Part shown: one piece after another, positions 1 through 13,900 of the stretch
Numbering within the stretch: the stretch's first letter is position 1
How the letters are laid out: each line of letters opens with the position of its first letter
NCBI GenBank assembly: GCA_964036155.1
Contig: OZ038422.1
Location: 29,101,201-29,165,200 of the forward strand
Direction of reading: 5' to 3'
DNA: 64,000 nt
Origin: Diploscapter coronatus
Taxonomy: Eukaryota; Nematoda; Chromadorea; Rhabditida; Rhabditidae
Made by a program: the position numbers and the translations under genes
The notes under the pieces: generated by a model
The model's database searches: none
Seen by the model: only the letters and a program-made list of their open reading frames with translations
What the model was told of the DNA's origin: nothing

Positions 1-99
1 CTTTTTTTTTTCTTTAAAATTTATACTAGCTTCTAGAATAGGAAGATTATTAATTGGCTTTGAAAAGTTATGCGATTTTTCGAGGATTAGAATTTTCAG

Positions 100-1332
100 A
101 GTACGGCGAAAGGATTTACCTGGAAAATAGAGGGGCGTGTTTTTGCGAGTCGGGAAAATTCATCTGCGACCTACCAGAGGAAATGCCCGAGGCATATCCA
201 GGTAGTGTTGAAATTCGATGTTTTCAATAGAAAAATTGGCTGTTTCGTAACTGAACAACAAAATGCCGAAGTTATTTTGCTAAAGTGCTTTTCTGGAACG
301 TAAATTTTCAAAAATTTTGTTGTTGTTGTTGTTGTTTTTTAATTAAATATTGTTGAAATCGATGAATCAAAGCCGATTTTGATAATCAGTTTTCAATTAT
401 ATTTGAAACATTTCTGAATTTTAAAATATAAACTCGATATCAGTAAATAAAATTACAAATACTCAAGGTTTATTTTGAAACCTATCTCAAAAATGTATCC
501 TTAGGCCTCTACCTCTCAGTGGGATATTCGACGAAGGACGTCGAGTTGCTACGCAAAGAGGTGCCTCAGGAGATTCTCGACAAAGCGGGATTCGTGTCTT
601 CGGATGCCTCAAGGGATATCGCTAGCAGGCTTCAGATCGAGTTCGAAAGGCTTTTACCTAAAGTTCGTTTTGAAAAAACCTTATTTACTTACTATTTCTT
701 AATTTTTTCCAGAACAAAAATGCTCCCGAAATTTTTTTCTTGATGTTCCAGAAAATTTCAATGCAAAGTTGTCTGATAATTTTTGAATGGAAACTGTTCT
801 AGAGCATCATAAATTTTGTATTTTTTACTCTGAGGCCTTCCAGAAACTCCAATGTCGAATCGTGATGATGCCTGAAATGTCAGAGGCCGGAGCGGCGTTT
901 TATCGAGTCGAGTGGTACGGTAAAAACGAGGCACTAAATCACACGAGGGTGCAATGGCATCATGGGGATGCGGAGAAGGTCGGTTCTAGAGTTTTCTAGA
1001 TGATACATTTTTCGATTTTTCCTCGACTTACCTTTATTCTTATTTTTGATTTTTTTTCTAATTTTGATGTCTTTTCAGGAATGCTCCCCCTACGTAAAAC
1101 GGTTAGCGGATATTTTCGCTTTATCTGAAAGTCCGCGCTTTCAACTGGTTCTTTCGATGATTAGACAAGTTAAGGTACGGTATTTTTCGCTTCATTTTTA
1201 CCTATTCTTTAAAAACTTCAGGTACTAGACTATTTGGATGGTATTCCGGAGTCTTCTAGTCAAGATATTTTGAAGACCAGCCAATTGTTATGGATCATTA
1301 TCAGTTTTGTGATAGTTAATCGGATTTTCTAG
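100..1332 (+). CDS. 3' part of a secreted, cysteine-containing, C-terminally anchored protein (partial)
   Basis: Five exons in consistent phase: 100-201, 505-662, 844-978, 1079-1174 and 1222-1332 (TAG). The 5' end lies outside the window. The first exon contains a Cys-x-Cys followed by a third Cys (ACFCESGKFIC), and later exons add further single cysteines (LQCR, ECSPY). The last exon ends in a hydrophobic stretch (LLWIIISFVIVNRIF) directly before the stop, which is what a GPI-attachment signal or a terminal membrane anchor looks like. The first donor is GTAGTG; the donor after 662 (GTTCGT) is weak. Inference: an extracellular receptor-like protein. GDNF-receptor/GAS1-like proteins are one candidate family because of the C-x-C...C pattern and the GPI-like tail, but I do not recognise the family with certainty. 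Confidence 0.7.
319..335. repeat. (GTT)n microsatellite
   Basis: Six GTT units followed by a T-run, inside an intron of the first gene. Confidence 0.7.
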
Positions 1333-1920
1333 GAGAAATACGTCATTTTACTTTTTACTCTGCAAAGTTCGAACAACTCTTGAGAAGTAAAATGGTGAGA
1401 AAATTATTCAAGAGAATAGATTTTCAAACAACTCAAACGATATCACTCAATACGGTGTCATATTTTATTTTTATCAATTTGTTTATCAGATTTCTATTAC
1501 TATTATGCTTCAGAGAAATACAAGCCTTATCATGATAAGAAAAATCCATCATTTTGGCACGATGTTAGAAATATTTTAGTTCTCTTCGTTGTTTCGTGAA
1601 GTGTAGGCTTTCCTTTGGTTCGCTTTTACTCGTCAATAAACATGAAAACACGTTGCGGCGAAATAGCCGATTTTGTTCGAATTCTGCCTTTTCACGTGAT
1701 TGGTTTCACACCAATTTATCATATCTTATCATTTCTGACCATTTCATTAAATTCCAAATCAGGAATTCGGGAAAAGAATGGTTTTTTTTTTTTTTAAATA
1801 AACTTAATGGAAAAGTTTATCATTTTTTCATGATTTTTCTCGAACTGCTTTGCTATTTTTTCCGAAATTTCTTTAAACTCCTTCGATTCTTCGTGATTTT
1901 TTTAATTTTTGAAAATTTCA
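1333..1920. other. intergenic, with splice acceptor at 1919-1921
   Basis: No coding exon seen. Contains a T-run near 1782-1794. It ends in AAAATTTCAG, 19 bases before the nischarin ATG; this suits a trans-splice acceptor. With both genes on the plus strand about 590 bp apart, an operon is possible but the spacing is wide for one. Confidence 0.4.
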
Positions 1921-1940
1921 GGTGACGTCCCGCCTACGCG

Positions 1941-4900
1941 ATGGCGTTCCTGTGTATCGAGTCGGTGTCGCCCCAAATGGACGCCAATTTCAACGCCAAG
2001 GTCCTCAACTATAAAATCGTCGAGGACGGCCGATACGCGGTTGGTTTTAGGGAAATTAAAAAATATACATGAAAAAAGATGCGACTTGATAAATTCAACT
2101 TGCGTTCTATCCACAGAAATAATGAAACTTTTGTACTAATTTAAAAAATTAAAACGAGTTATGTTGCGAAAAAGTCGAAAAATGATTGTTTTTGACAAAT
2201 TGTAGGCATAACTTGAAGAGAAAATAATTGTTTTGAAAGAAACTGAACATAATTAGGTTTCAAGAAAATTATTGTTTTTGGCGGGATCATCTAGATACTT
2301 ATAAAAATCTTCAAATTTGTAGTTTTAGCGGAAACTGTTGAAGAATATTTTCAGGAAATTTATTCTGGATTCTTTATTCGTTTGAAAAACATGCAATTTT
2401 CAGTTGTACACGATTCAAATCACAGTGGATTCGTACGTGTGGACGGTCGAGCGGCGGTACAGGGATTTTGACAACCTTGATCAGGTATTTTTCTTTATAC
2501 ATATTTTATATAAAATTTCTTGTAAAAATGTTTCAAGGATTTCATTCCAAGAAACGTTCTAAATCATCGAATTTCGATTATTTTTTCTGAAATAATTATT
2601 TTTCAGCGCCGTTTCCCCGACCGCAAAAAGTCTTTTCTGCCGCCGAAAAAGCGGATCGGCAATTTGGTGGGTGATTCTTTACTTTTGGCATGCGTACATA
2701 CTTCGAATCTAAGCTGATTTTTATGCAGAGCCTTAGCTTCTCCTGAAACCTATTCAAAACATTTTATTTTTAGAAATATTTCTTTTTATTCCTACTCTCC
2801 CACAGACCAACTTGGATTAGCAGATGTAAAATTGAAAACTATAAGTTACTTTTGTGAATCATACCAAAAGTTCTAAGTCTTTTCAATAGTATTCATAAAT
2901 GGCACACACACGAACATCAAGCTCAAAATTTGATTTTTTTTTCTATTTCTTTGAAACATAGCAAATGAATATTTTTCCAGGAATCGGATTTCTTGGAAGA
3001 GCGTCGAGCGGAATTGGAGAAGTACGCGCGCGCCCTGCTCGAGTTGGAAATCTGGCTGCAGAAGCAGAAGAAAGTCGCCTCGCTCCCGCTGGTTACCGCA
3101 AAGTTCTTCGACTTCCACCAATACGTTAGTTTGCATTATTCATTGTTTTATTTTATTTTTAAAAATTGAAAAAATGGGGTCTGATTCGAGAAAATGAATG
3201 GAAACTTGGTACTTAGATTTTCATCAATACACTAGGTTAGTTCTCCTCTTATTAAGGGAAGAGAATTAGAAATGGGAATTTTAATGAGTTGTAGAGGATT
3301 TGGTATAATGAATAGGAGCGCGAAATTTTCGCTAAACTTTTCATCCTTCAGTTCATAAGATTTCGGTTTAATAGCCTTGAGTGGGGGGAAAAATAAGCTT
3401 TGGATTAGGACTGGTTTAGAAAATTATTGAATCTGTTGACCTCTATAATTCTTCCTAGCATTATCTCGAAATTAGGCAACTCTTCTACTTTCATGAAACA
3501 TGCTTATTTTTCTTGAGCTTTTTCACTCTCATTTTGCGCCAACAAAATATCCAAACTTTATTATCATTCAGCCTCGAAAATACTTACAAAATATTAAAAG
3601 ATGGGCAGTGAGGATAATGAAAAGTTGCAAAGAGATTCACAAAAACAAGCAAAGCTTACAACTTATTTTGCGAAGAAAATAATTTTATTGATATTGGAAA
3701 TCCCTGCTGCAGAGAAAAGAATAACTTTGGAAAAGATTACGGTAGCTTCTGGGAAATTTCACTACGTTTTTTTTATCGACACTTTCAAAAAGAGGTGAAA
3801 TTTTCAGAAAATAAACTTAAAGATTATGATAACTTTGAAATTTTAAAAGATTATGGTATTTTTTATTTTTAAAGTATCCCTGTAGCTTCTTGCAGAGTTC
3901 ATTAGCTTTTTCTTCTAAAATTGAACTATCCAAAAAGCCCTATAGGGTTACGGTAGCTTTGAAGGTAGCTGGTTGTCCGACTATTACATTGAACCTTGGC
4001 GAAGCTCGTGCATAAAATAGGGAAAAATGTTTTGATAAAATACATGAGGATCGAATAAGTTTGCTAAATTACTGCAGAACATATGTTTGGGAGAAAGCAT
4101 AGTTACAATTGGAAAATAAAAAAGGATAATTATTTGTGATTAGAAAAAAGAACAATTTGAAATAATAAGAATAATTAGCACTAGGCCAGAAAATTAGTAA
4201 TACGGTGAACTTAACTAGGTCGAGATAATTTTATTTGAATAAAAATTCGGAACGTTCACTTTTTGTCAACAATACTTATATAAAAGAATGAAAAAAATTG
4301 CGAACTTCACAAATTTCTATAGGTTTTCTGGAAGAATATCAAAATATCAGAGGTGAAACAAAACTGGTGGACGACTTTACAAATTCCCTCTAATTATCTA
4401 ACTCTCTTCGTCTGGGTTGTGCGCAGTCAGTTCTCCCCTCGATCCGGTGGCTCTCCTTTTCAGTCTCCAATACTGAAGTCGGGTCCAGAGCTCTCTGTAA
4501 TTACAAATCATCGACTCAAACTCGAACTTATAACATTGACCTTAGTTTTTCCCTTCGAATTTTAACGAGTTAGTTAATTTTGTGATGTTTTGTACCTGAG
4601 AGCGATGTAGATCATCAACAAGTTTTTGAGCGGGAACAGGGACGGATCGTATTTGTGGCCGTGACGCTCGACCTCCAAGAAGATGTACAGGTAGATGCGC
4701 AGACCGAGAACGGGGCCGTTCACCTAAACACTTCGAAAATTTTGATCTTCAAGAATTTTCGGCTTAGCTTTGGAAAGCGATTTGGATAGGTTTTAAAGAT
4801 TTGCTAGAAATAATTTTGCGACTTTTATTAATCAAAAAATGTCCAAAGATTGTTCACACGGGTTTCTCAGATGTGTGTTATAGTCGAGAAGCTGCAAAAA

Positions 4901-7900
4901 TAGGATAGGCTTCAGCATTTTTCGCATAGATTTTCGACAACAATTATAATATATAATGAGCGTTCCCTTTCCAAAAAAAAAAACTCACCAACAAAACGTA
5001 GAGGAAGGCCCAGATTTTGTCCGAGACGAGGAAGTAACCGGGGAATCGGCCGAATCGCAACTTGAACAGGGCAAAGGTGGGCATCACGAAGTTGACGCAC
5101 GAGACCACGAGAATAGCCAACTCCAACCAAAAGGGCAGAACCCAGGGGTCTTTCTGGAAATTTGTTTTTTTTTCAGATTATGCTAAATTTTGGAAAATCG
5201 ATTTTTGATCATTTTTTTTGGAATAGATCAATCCGAAAAATTTGAATTACACTAAACTTGAATAGATTGATATTTTTTCGCGTTTTTTTTTTTTTTTTTT
5301 TTTTAAGTTTTCTCATCGCTAAACGAAATGTATCATTATTTTTTGTGAATTTTCCCTTCTTTTCAAAAATTTTGAACATATTCAAAAATTCAACTTACCA
5401 CTGCCTGCCAGAGCAAGTCCAGGAAGTAGATATTATCGATGAGATCCAAACAAATTGCAGTGGCCAAATAGGAGATGTAAAGTTGTCTCGGAGAACGTAG
5501 AGGTGTGTAGTGGTGAGCCTCGAGGATAAACATGAAAATGACGAACGACAAAGACAGCGTCAGTTTGAAGAGCATGTCGTCGAAAAGCTTATCGTTATTC
5601 TGGAGGGCCGTCGGGGGAATCTAAATTTGTTTATTGATTTTTTAAAATTATCCATCTTGGAAACTAGAAAATATGTTTGAAAAGTTTCAATTTTCACTAA
5701 CATCCTGGTGGAAAATTCGGAAGCAGGTGGCGATTTTGGCGACCAAAACCAGCGAGTAGATCAGCCACGCAACCCAAGCGTACTTCATTTTTCCGTCTAA
5801 AATTGGAATTTTTCGAATCTGGATAGGTTTAAAAAATACGCTATAAGGTATAGTTGGGATCTGTGGCGGATACTGCCATAGATGCCGTAATTCAAATTTT
5901 TCCAAAATTCATCAAATAGGTTTCAAATCTGGTCATTATTTCGAATTTTTCACTATTTTCGATCACTAATCAGTTAAAATCCAAAAAATCGACTTACCGA
6001 CTGAACAAACTTCCTCCATTTGGGTTCGGTTGTATTTGATGGCCAAAATTACGGTGACGAAAAGGGCCAGTATAACCACGGCATCTAAAAAGTTTGAATA
6101 TTTCAAAAATGGACTACTGTATACTGTTTTTTTCTAAAACAAATTCAGATTAGTATAATTTTAAAATTGAAAAACTGGGGTAATAAAATTGGTACAAAAA
6201 TTTTACCTGGTCCAATCCATCCATACCAATAGGTGTCGCCTTTCCACGAGATAAAGTAATAATCGATAACGCCGAATTGAAGAATCACCAAAAGTAGAGC
6301 GATTATAAACGATGTTATGTCGACGAAGGTACGCACTCCGCGGCCTAAAATTTCTCGTTTTTTCTAAAAAATTTCTAATTTTTTAGCTCTTGTGTTTCTC
6401 TATACTCATTTTGGAACGAATGAAATTTTTTTAATGAGTTCTTTTCTTTAACGCTGAAGTGAATGATCAGATTTTGGCTTTTTTTAATTTTAATCCAAGC
6501 CTTTGCAAGACTGAACCAAAGTCTTTATTTTTTAATAATTTTATGGACATTTTTAAACATAGCGAAAAGAGTTGAATTCGTATAAACTGTAAAATTTACC
6601 CGGTACAACAGCCATGGTGTAGTACTTGCTATTGGGGACGGGGACTAGTGCTTGAGCGTCCGGGTCCGATTTGTCGGCTAGAACTAAGGCTGTCGACGGT
6701 GATTGACTCTGCTGTTTGTAGGGAAGATCCTCGCGACCTTCGTAGTACTCTTGGTGGGCTAAATTTGGAATTGTGTTTACTTTTGGATGAGTTTTAAAAC
6801 ATTTCTTTAAGGACAAGAAATTGACAAGGAAATTGATTCGTTTGGGCTGAATTTTAATAATTCTAAAATTGTCACTCAAAAAGAGTTTTTGAACAAGTTT
6901 CATTGAATTTAAGAGCCGTAGATTTGACAATAATCTAGTGGAAATTCTCTCTTACGGCTTAATCTAACTAACTTTATTTTAAAATGAACGATTTTTAAAA
7001 ATTATTTTTAGTTAGGTTTCAACATTTTTCAGAAAATGTTGAGAATTTAATCAAATTGATCCCTAGGGTGAATTTCCTTCTAAAAAATTCAAGTCTTACG
7101 AATAAACTCGTCTCCGACCTCCTCGACCGCTTCTTCTCGAATGTGCGTGGGGTCTCGACCGATATCTGTAATTAACGTTAATTAGTGTAATTAAGTAATA
7201 AATTGGGGTAATTAAATCGATTTTTAACCTAAATCAGTATCTTGTGAATGAATTAGAGGCTCTTTCGAGGAAATAGCTTCAGATTCTTCAGTAACAATTT
7301 CTAGAATAGGTGTATCGGCAAGATTATAAGTGGTGGATATTAAAATTGGGGTGGATGGCGGTGTAGTGGGTAAGGCATCGTAATTTCGGGAGGACATTTT
7401 TACAAAAATTATTGACTTCGTCAAAGTTTGCGAAAATTAGTGCAGACATTTTTTGAGCCTCTATGCTAATACGTGGAAAAAACCGAATTCACTAATTTAA
7501 TATTTCAACCGTTTTTCAAGGTCTATGATAAAACATTAGGGAAATATTTTTTCTTTGAAGGTAGAAAAGGAGCTTACAAAAGATTACCCAAAAGCCTTAT
7601 GTAAGTGTGAACTGTAGGCTTTTTTCTTTTTAAAAATCATCCCAGCCTGTGTTTCTTTGCCTATCTTTTAACACGGGGAAAATATTTTGCAAAAAAATAC
7701 CTTGAGAGCACAAAGGGTGAAAAAAGAGTTGCAAGAAGGTTGGAAATTTGAGTAAAGGCTCCAGGACGCTTTAGCAAAAAGGAAGGGTCGCTAATTATTT
7801 TTCTAGCCTTTCATAACTTTCTTTCTTTAGGTTTCACTATCTTTCTTTAACTTGCTGACTTTTCCATAACTCTCATTTTGCTTCTTTTCTCCGATTTTCT

Positions 7901-10900
7901 AACTTTCACCTGCAAAAATGTCTTTGGTTTGACACGAGATTAGTAGTAACATCTCAAAGCAAACAATATGTATCAAAGAGAAGCGAAAGTTGACTCAAAT
8001 AAGCTTAAGCAAAATCGACTTTTCATGAAGGAACCGACACTTTCCCATGAAACATGAAATTTCGAGAGTCGGGGAAATCGGTCAATAAGATTTGGGATAA
8101 ATAACTTTTTGATCGTGAGCCTAACACATTACCATTAATTTAGTTACCATTTCGAGGGAATAGACAAATTTTGAAACATAGGATATTTTTGAAAATTGAG
8201 AAAAGTGGGCTCTATTGATCTTCATCTTGTTTTCTTGTTTCAGAATTTGAAAGATTGGTGCTAAATCAATAACAAATTATTCGTATATAATACCAAACAT
8301 TTAAAATTATTACTTTCCAAAAATCCAATTTCTACGAAACTACTCCAAAATTTTACTTTCTCAATATGGTAAATAGTAAATTGTAACTGGGCATGAGAAT
8401 GGGAGAATGGGGTAAAAGAGGCCATAACTACACAAGAGCGCTGAATTGACTATGCGAAGACAAATAATGTTGGACTGGTCAGGAGGTGAAATAGTTAGGC
8501 AAGTTGAAGAAAGGAAAAGATAGAAACAGAATAACGAACGAAATAATAGAAGTTTTGGAATAATAGGAAGGTAAAGTTTTGAGGATAAATGGTGGATTTT
8601 GGGAAACGTTAAGTCAGAGCATGTCAAAAAGTTATCGAGAAATCGAGAATTTATTTTTTGGTGGAAAAGTATGGGGTGATTTGTAAAATAGCTGCAATAT
8701 TTCTGAGTTCTAGGCATATCCTGAACGAGCGTCAATTATTTTGCTCAAAATACAACAAATTTTCGAGGAGTGATTTGAACGATTTTCATCTTACTTTTTC
8801 AAAACTCCGAAAAGAGAAATTAGTGGTGACATTCCTCACAAAATATCGAGTCTCTTTGAGGCATATTGGGTTAAAAATTTCAAAATTATATATCAAACAT
8901 GCGATCTAAAACGCTTTTATCCGAAAGATACAAAATATTCGCGCACGGATATATGAAAGCCTCTATATGGACGGATAATTAGCATATGCGACCGACCGAG
9001 CACCTGGTCGAAGAGATACAAAAGAGTAGAGAATAATTATCTAGGTAGACAGAGAAAATGGAAAATAGAGTACAATCTAGGTAGAGTAATGGATAGATAG
9101 GATAGGTTTCAGGGGTATTTTGATAAAATTAAATTTGAAGATCATTTTTCGATAATGCTGACAAATTTAGTGATAATTTTTAGAAACCTAAGATTGAAAT
9201 AGTATTGTAGATAATAAGATTATGTTTCTAGAAAGTGATACTTTCTTCTAATTGATAGATACTTAGTGATGCAATAGCAATGTATGCGTATTTTTAAAAA
9301 TCGATTTCTTAACTTAAAGTTCGTTTTTACTCTAGCTCCATTTATCCCATCCCTAGAGCGGCGTGTTCATTTGAAGTTCGGTTGCAAATTTCGTACGTCT
9401 TTGTTTAGGGAATTGAACATTTTTGGAAATAGCATTGAAAAATTCGAGGGGAAAAAGAACTTTTGCAACAAAGACAGAAAAATAGCATATGAAATTGGGA
9501 AAGGAAGAGATAGAAAATAAGAGATATTAGGGGAAAAGATAGAGAAATTTAACTTTCAGGGGAATAGTGAGTAAAATCTAGAGGGGGAAAAGAAAGATAT
9601 GACCTACGAGAAAAATAGTCATTAGTTACATTCCACAAAGATGTCGGAAAAATCCTAGATGAAAACTCAGATTTGGAGGCATTTTGGGATAGACTAGGCT
9701 AAAGAATGCTACATTCCTAGACATGGGCTAAGACAAATTAGGTAAAGTTACAACTTTTCGAGATCTAGTAAGATAAAACAAGTCTATAGCTCCATGATAA
9801 AGAGTTGGTCTGGCAAGCTGGTTAGAATGAGTTTTATTGGAGTTATACATTCTCTGAAGATCTAGTAGGATACTCTAAAATTTACGATCATATGCTAAAG
9901 AATAGGGGAATAAAACCGACTGGTGTAATTTTAAAAAAGGTCCGGAATCGACTTGAAAAGGGAAGAGCTCGGTCGCTTTTTTTCTTCGACTAGATCTAAT
10001 CAACTCATCCCTACCTACTTTCACTCGTTGAGAGTTTTTGAAGAAAAGAGGAACCTCGCGGACCGGGCAAATCCTCGGGACGCGTGTTCTTATTTTACCG
10101 ACGGCAAAATTGCCTAGTTTAGAGGAATAACCGAGCCAAAAGTAGGCAGAAATTGAATGGGACGCATTTTTTCTACGGGGAAATTCCTTTTTGAAAAACT
10201 ACTTGGCTTCCCGAGTACTAGAAATAAGCAGCAATTTGTGCGTTTTGTAAACAGAATAACAAGGGGATCTAGCTGGAAAAGGAAATAGGATAAACAATTT
10301 TTGATAGATTGAACGAATTAGGTGGTTTTGAATAGTGAGATTAGTTGATTTGGAGAGTTATAGCTACTTGTTCAACCTTCAATATTTCGAAAGTTTATAC
10401 GAATTAACTTGACAAATAATTAAAATATAGGTTCTGCCAAAATTGAAAAAAAAAACATTTTTACTCAAAACTAGTTAACCTTCAATCTTATTCAAAGAAA
10501 ATGCAAAATTCCATTTTTAATGAGTGAAGTAACCGCTTACAATCAACCAACCTATTGCGGCCTAAAATTTCTGACTTAAAAAATTCTAGATCTAAAATAT
10601 TTACCTAAAAATTTAGATAACAGAAATTTCGTGACTAATAAGTCGATAGTTCCATGCAAAATGCTTAGGGCCTAATGACAGAAGGTTAGAGCTCAAACGT
10701 TCCCCCCCCACCTAACTCAAACCCAGGCATAAGCTCAAATAAAGGAAACGGAAGGTCGGCTCAGTGTCACGCTTAGCACAACGCGCAGCGCGCGGTGAAT
10801 GAATGCAAATAATTTAGGGAAGCGTCTAGGGGAAATCACAATAATAATAATTCATGATATATGAATACGGTTATAATTTGGTCAAAAATTGATGTTTTTT

Positions 10901-13900
10901 TCTGGAAATAATCAAATTCTTCTTTATCTAAAATGAATTTTGGAATAGATTCTTTCGAATAAGCTAAAATTCGAAATATATCTTGGCCAACATTTTAGAA
11001 AATGACTTTTTCTGAAAGTAGTTATTTTTGGGTCAGTCGGATTTTATACACCCGGATATATCCTCGAGATTTGTTCGTAAGAAACTGTAGGGAGGAATGA
11101 AAGAGAAGGATAGAACAGAAGAGAGGTCAATAAGGGATGAATATTTGTGAGGCGAATAATACACTGCGAAAGAGCAGACAGGGAGTCTATTCAGTGCTAG
11201 AACAACAAAAGGAAAGAAACATTTTAATGGGAAAATAATAATGGTTCAAAGAGAATGGCCGAAGATTGATTTTTTAGAGACTTTTTCTCAATAAAGATCA
11301 AGACTGTCCATAAATTGGCAAATTTTGAGATTTTTATGATTTATGCAGTTGTTTGGAACATAGGAAATAAGCCAGAATAAATACCAACTTCTTCAAATAA
11401 ATTTAAATTAATTCAATAAAGTCGAGATTATTGAGACTTGTAAAATTTAAAGATTTTTGAAACCTAAGTATGATATTTAATATAGATCGACATAAATTAG
11501 AGCAACTATTCAAAACTACTGAAAAAAGTGGATTTCCCAAACCATGAAAAACTCGAAACCGCATTGCGCCACTTTTCCACGATAATAATGCGTATTTGTG
11601 CATTGTACGATGTGCACTGATGCGCACATTTTACGTTTCAAATTAGCCCTTCCCTTCCTTGCCTTTCACTATAACAGTCTAGCCCTAGTTTCATAGATGG
11701 TCATGTTATTACGTCTATTGTGAGCATATTTTTCTCTCGGCTCCCTAAAATTCAACACTATTACTTTTCCTTCGACTCTTTTCCTTATAAAATGTCATAC
11801 TATTTCTTTTTTCTCTCGCTTTCTAAACCTCTAAAAAGTCATACTATTTTCCAAATTATTTGCAACTCTTTCTGGGATCCACACTATGTCGATAGATTTG
11901 ATGGAATAATGATGGCACCCTTGGGCGAAAATAGTTTAGAAAAGAAAGCGAGAAAAAGAAGTAGAATAGGGAAATAGTACTGGAATTGGAGAGAGAAAGA
12001 GAATTTTCTCTGGAGAGGTCAAAGATGGGAGAATAGGGAAAAACAAGAGAGAAAAAGAAATAAATAACAGCTGGCCTTTATTTTTTGCTCAACTCAATCA
12101 CACAGGAAAGATGACCACTGGCGAATAAAATAGGGGAGGAACATCCGTTTTTCGAGAAGGTTCCATGACGAAATTGTTGAAAGGCTTCAAAATTTTGGAA
12201 AGTATCGTTGAAAATTTGGGGAAATGTTCTCAGGCAAAATGACTAATAGAAAGAAGAAAAATAAGTTTAATAATGTTTCAAAGATTCATCGAAAAATTTC
12301 TAATGTTTCAAACGCTATTCGGTTAAAAAAATCGAATCAAGTTCGCTCAATTTGGCAAGAAAGTATATGACTAATTTGGTATATATTGTTGAACGTTTCA
12401 GGTCAATTTTTCTGACAAAAATTTAGGAAAAGATCGATTTTCCTATCTTATTATAGATCTCCAAATGTTATCCATTCTTTTTCGTTGAAAATTAGAATTT
12501 TCTATTTTGGCACAAATATTTTCAATTTGATTTTCAAATGGTCCAAATCCGGGGGATTTTTGATAAATCTCTGAAAATGCGGGAATTCCGAATAAGGAAT
12601 TAAAGGATGAGCCGCGCCGCATAGGCAATTGACCATAGCGCAGTTGAATTGACGATGAAGCATGATTTACGGCGTTGTCAATTTAGCGTGATTTATGACG
12701 AAAGGGGTAAAAGGGAACGCCCAGACTGAACAGACACAAACGGAAGTATCGCGTGCTCGGAAAAGTCGAGAGAGGAGTTTTGGGTGTAGGTTCTAAAAAT
12801 GGAAAGTAGAAAGGAAAAGAAGTTTGGAATACCTTAGAAGCCTTTTAGTTGGTATGTTAAAATCGGGATTTTGGAAACCTTTGAAATTCTTATTTAGAGA
12901 AAAAAAAAGAAGTTTGGAATAACTAGAAATTTTTGAGAAGCTTGGTTGAGAAAAAATTCAAAGCTTTCAGACTATAGGTGTAGAAATAATAACATCGAAG
13001 TTTGAAACTATCTTAATTGTTTGGGTCTACGATAAAATTCTAGAACCTAGATCAGATTAAATATATCTTAAAAAATTAAAACTTCTGAAACCTACCACGA
13101 TTATCCATATAGAGAGTAAGCCCTATGCAAGGCTTACTGTATCTTCCGCTAAAAGACTGAAAAGTCTGGAGTCCCTTGAAAAATCGAGCAAAATTACCTG
13201 AAATCGAAAAGTTGTAATTTCAGAACGTTTTTTTTTGTAAAGTTTTGGAACATAAAAAATCGTCGTCAATAGAGAAGAAAAAGATAGATTACAAAGAACT
13301 GAAGAGGGGTTAGAGAAAGAAAGATTATACGGGGAAGAAAGGGAAGGGGGCGTGGCATATTTCGTCGTTTTCTGCATCTCTGCACCACATTATTTCTCCA
13401 GAATTTTCGCGTCTGCCAACGGATGACCCTTGCAGCAGAGAAATAGTAGACCATGAGCTCTTTCTTTTCCCTCGAACTTTCCCATGCTATTTCTCCTTTA
13501 TCTGCATCTTTCCTATCTCCCATACTTATGCTATTTCGTATTTTGGCGAATGTCCAATAGATCAAAAACAACATCCTAGTATGGGGATTTTTGCAAGGAG
13601 CCGTAAAAGGGGTTAGATGAAGGATTTTCAGGAAATGCTCACTTTCAGGGTAAAAAGAAAAAAAATAGAATTTCACAAAATTTGTTTTCTTTTTCTTTTA
13701 TCCTTTTACTCTATTTCATTTTTCTTTGCCTCTTTTACTTCTCTTCTCAGATATTATCTTTAACTTTTTCCCATTTTCTCCATCTTTTTTCTTCACTTCC
13801 AATACTCGCTCACTTTTCTCTGCTTCTTTTCCTCTCTAGCTTCAACTTTCTCTCTTTCCCTCTTGCATATCAGCTAATCACGTTGCTTTTCTTGTTTGTC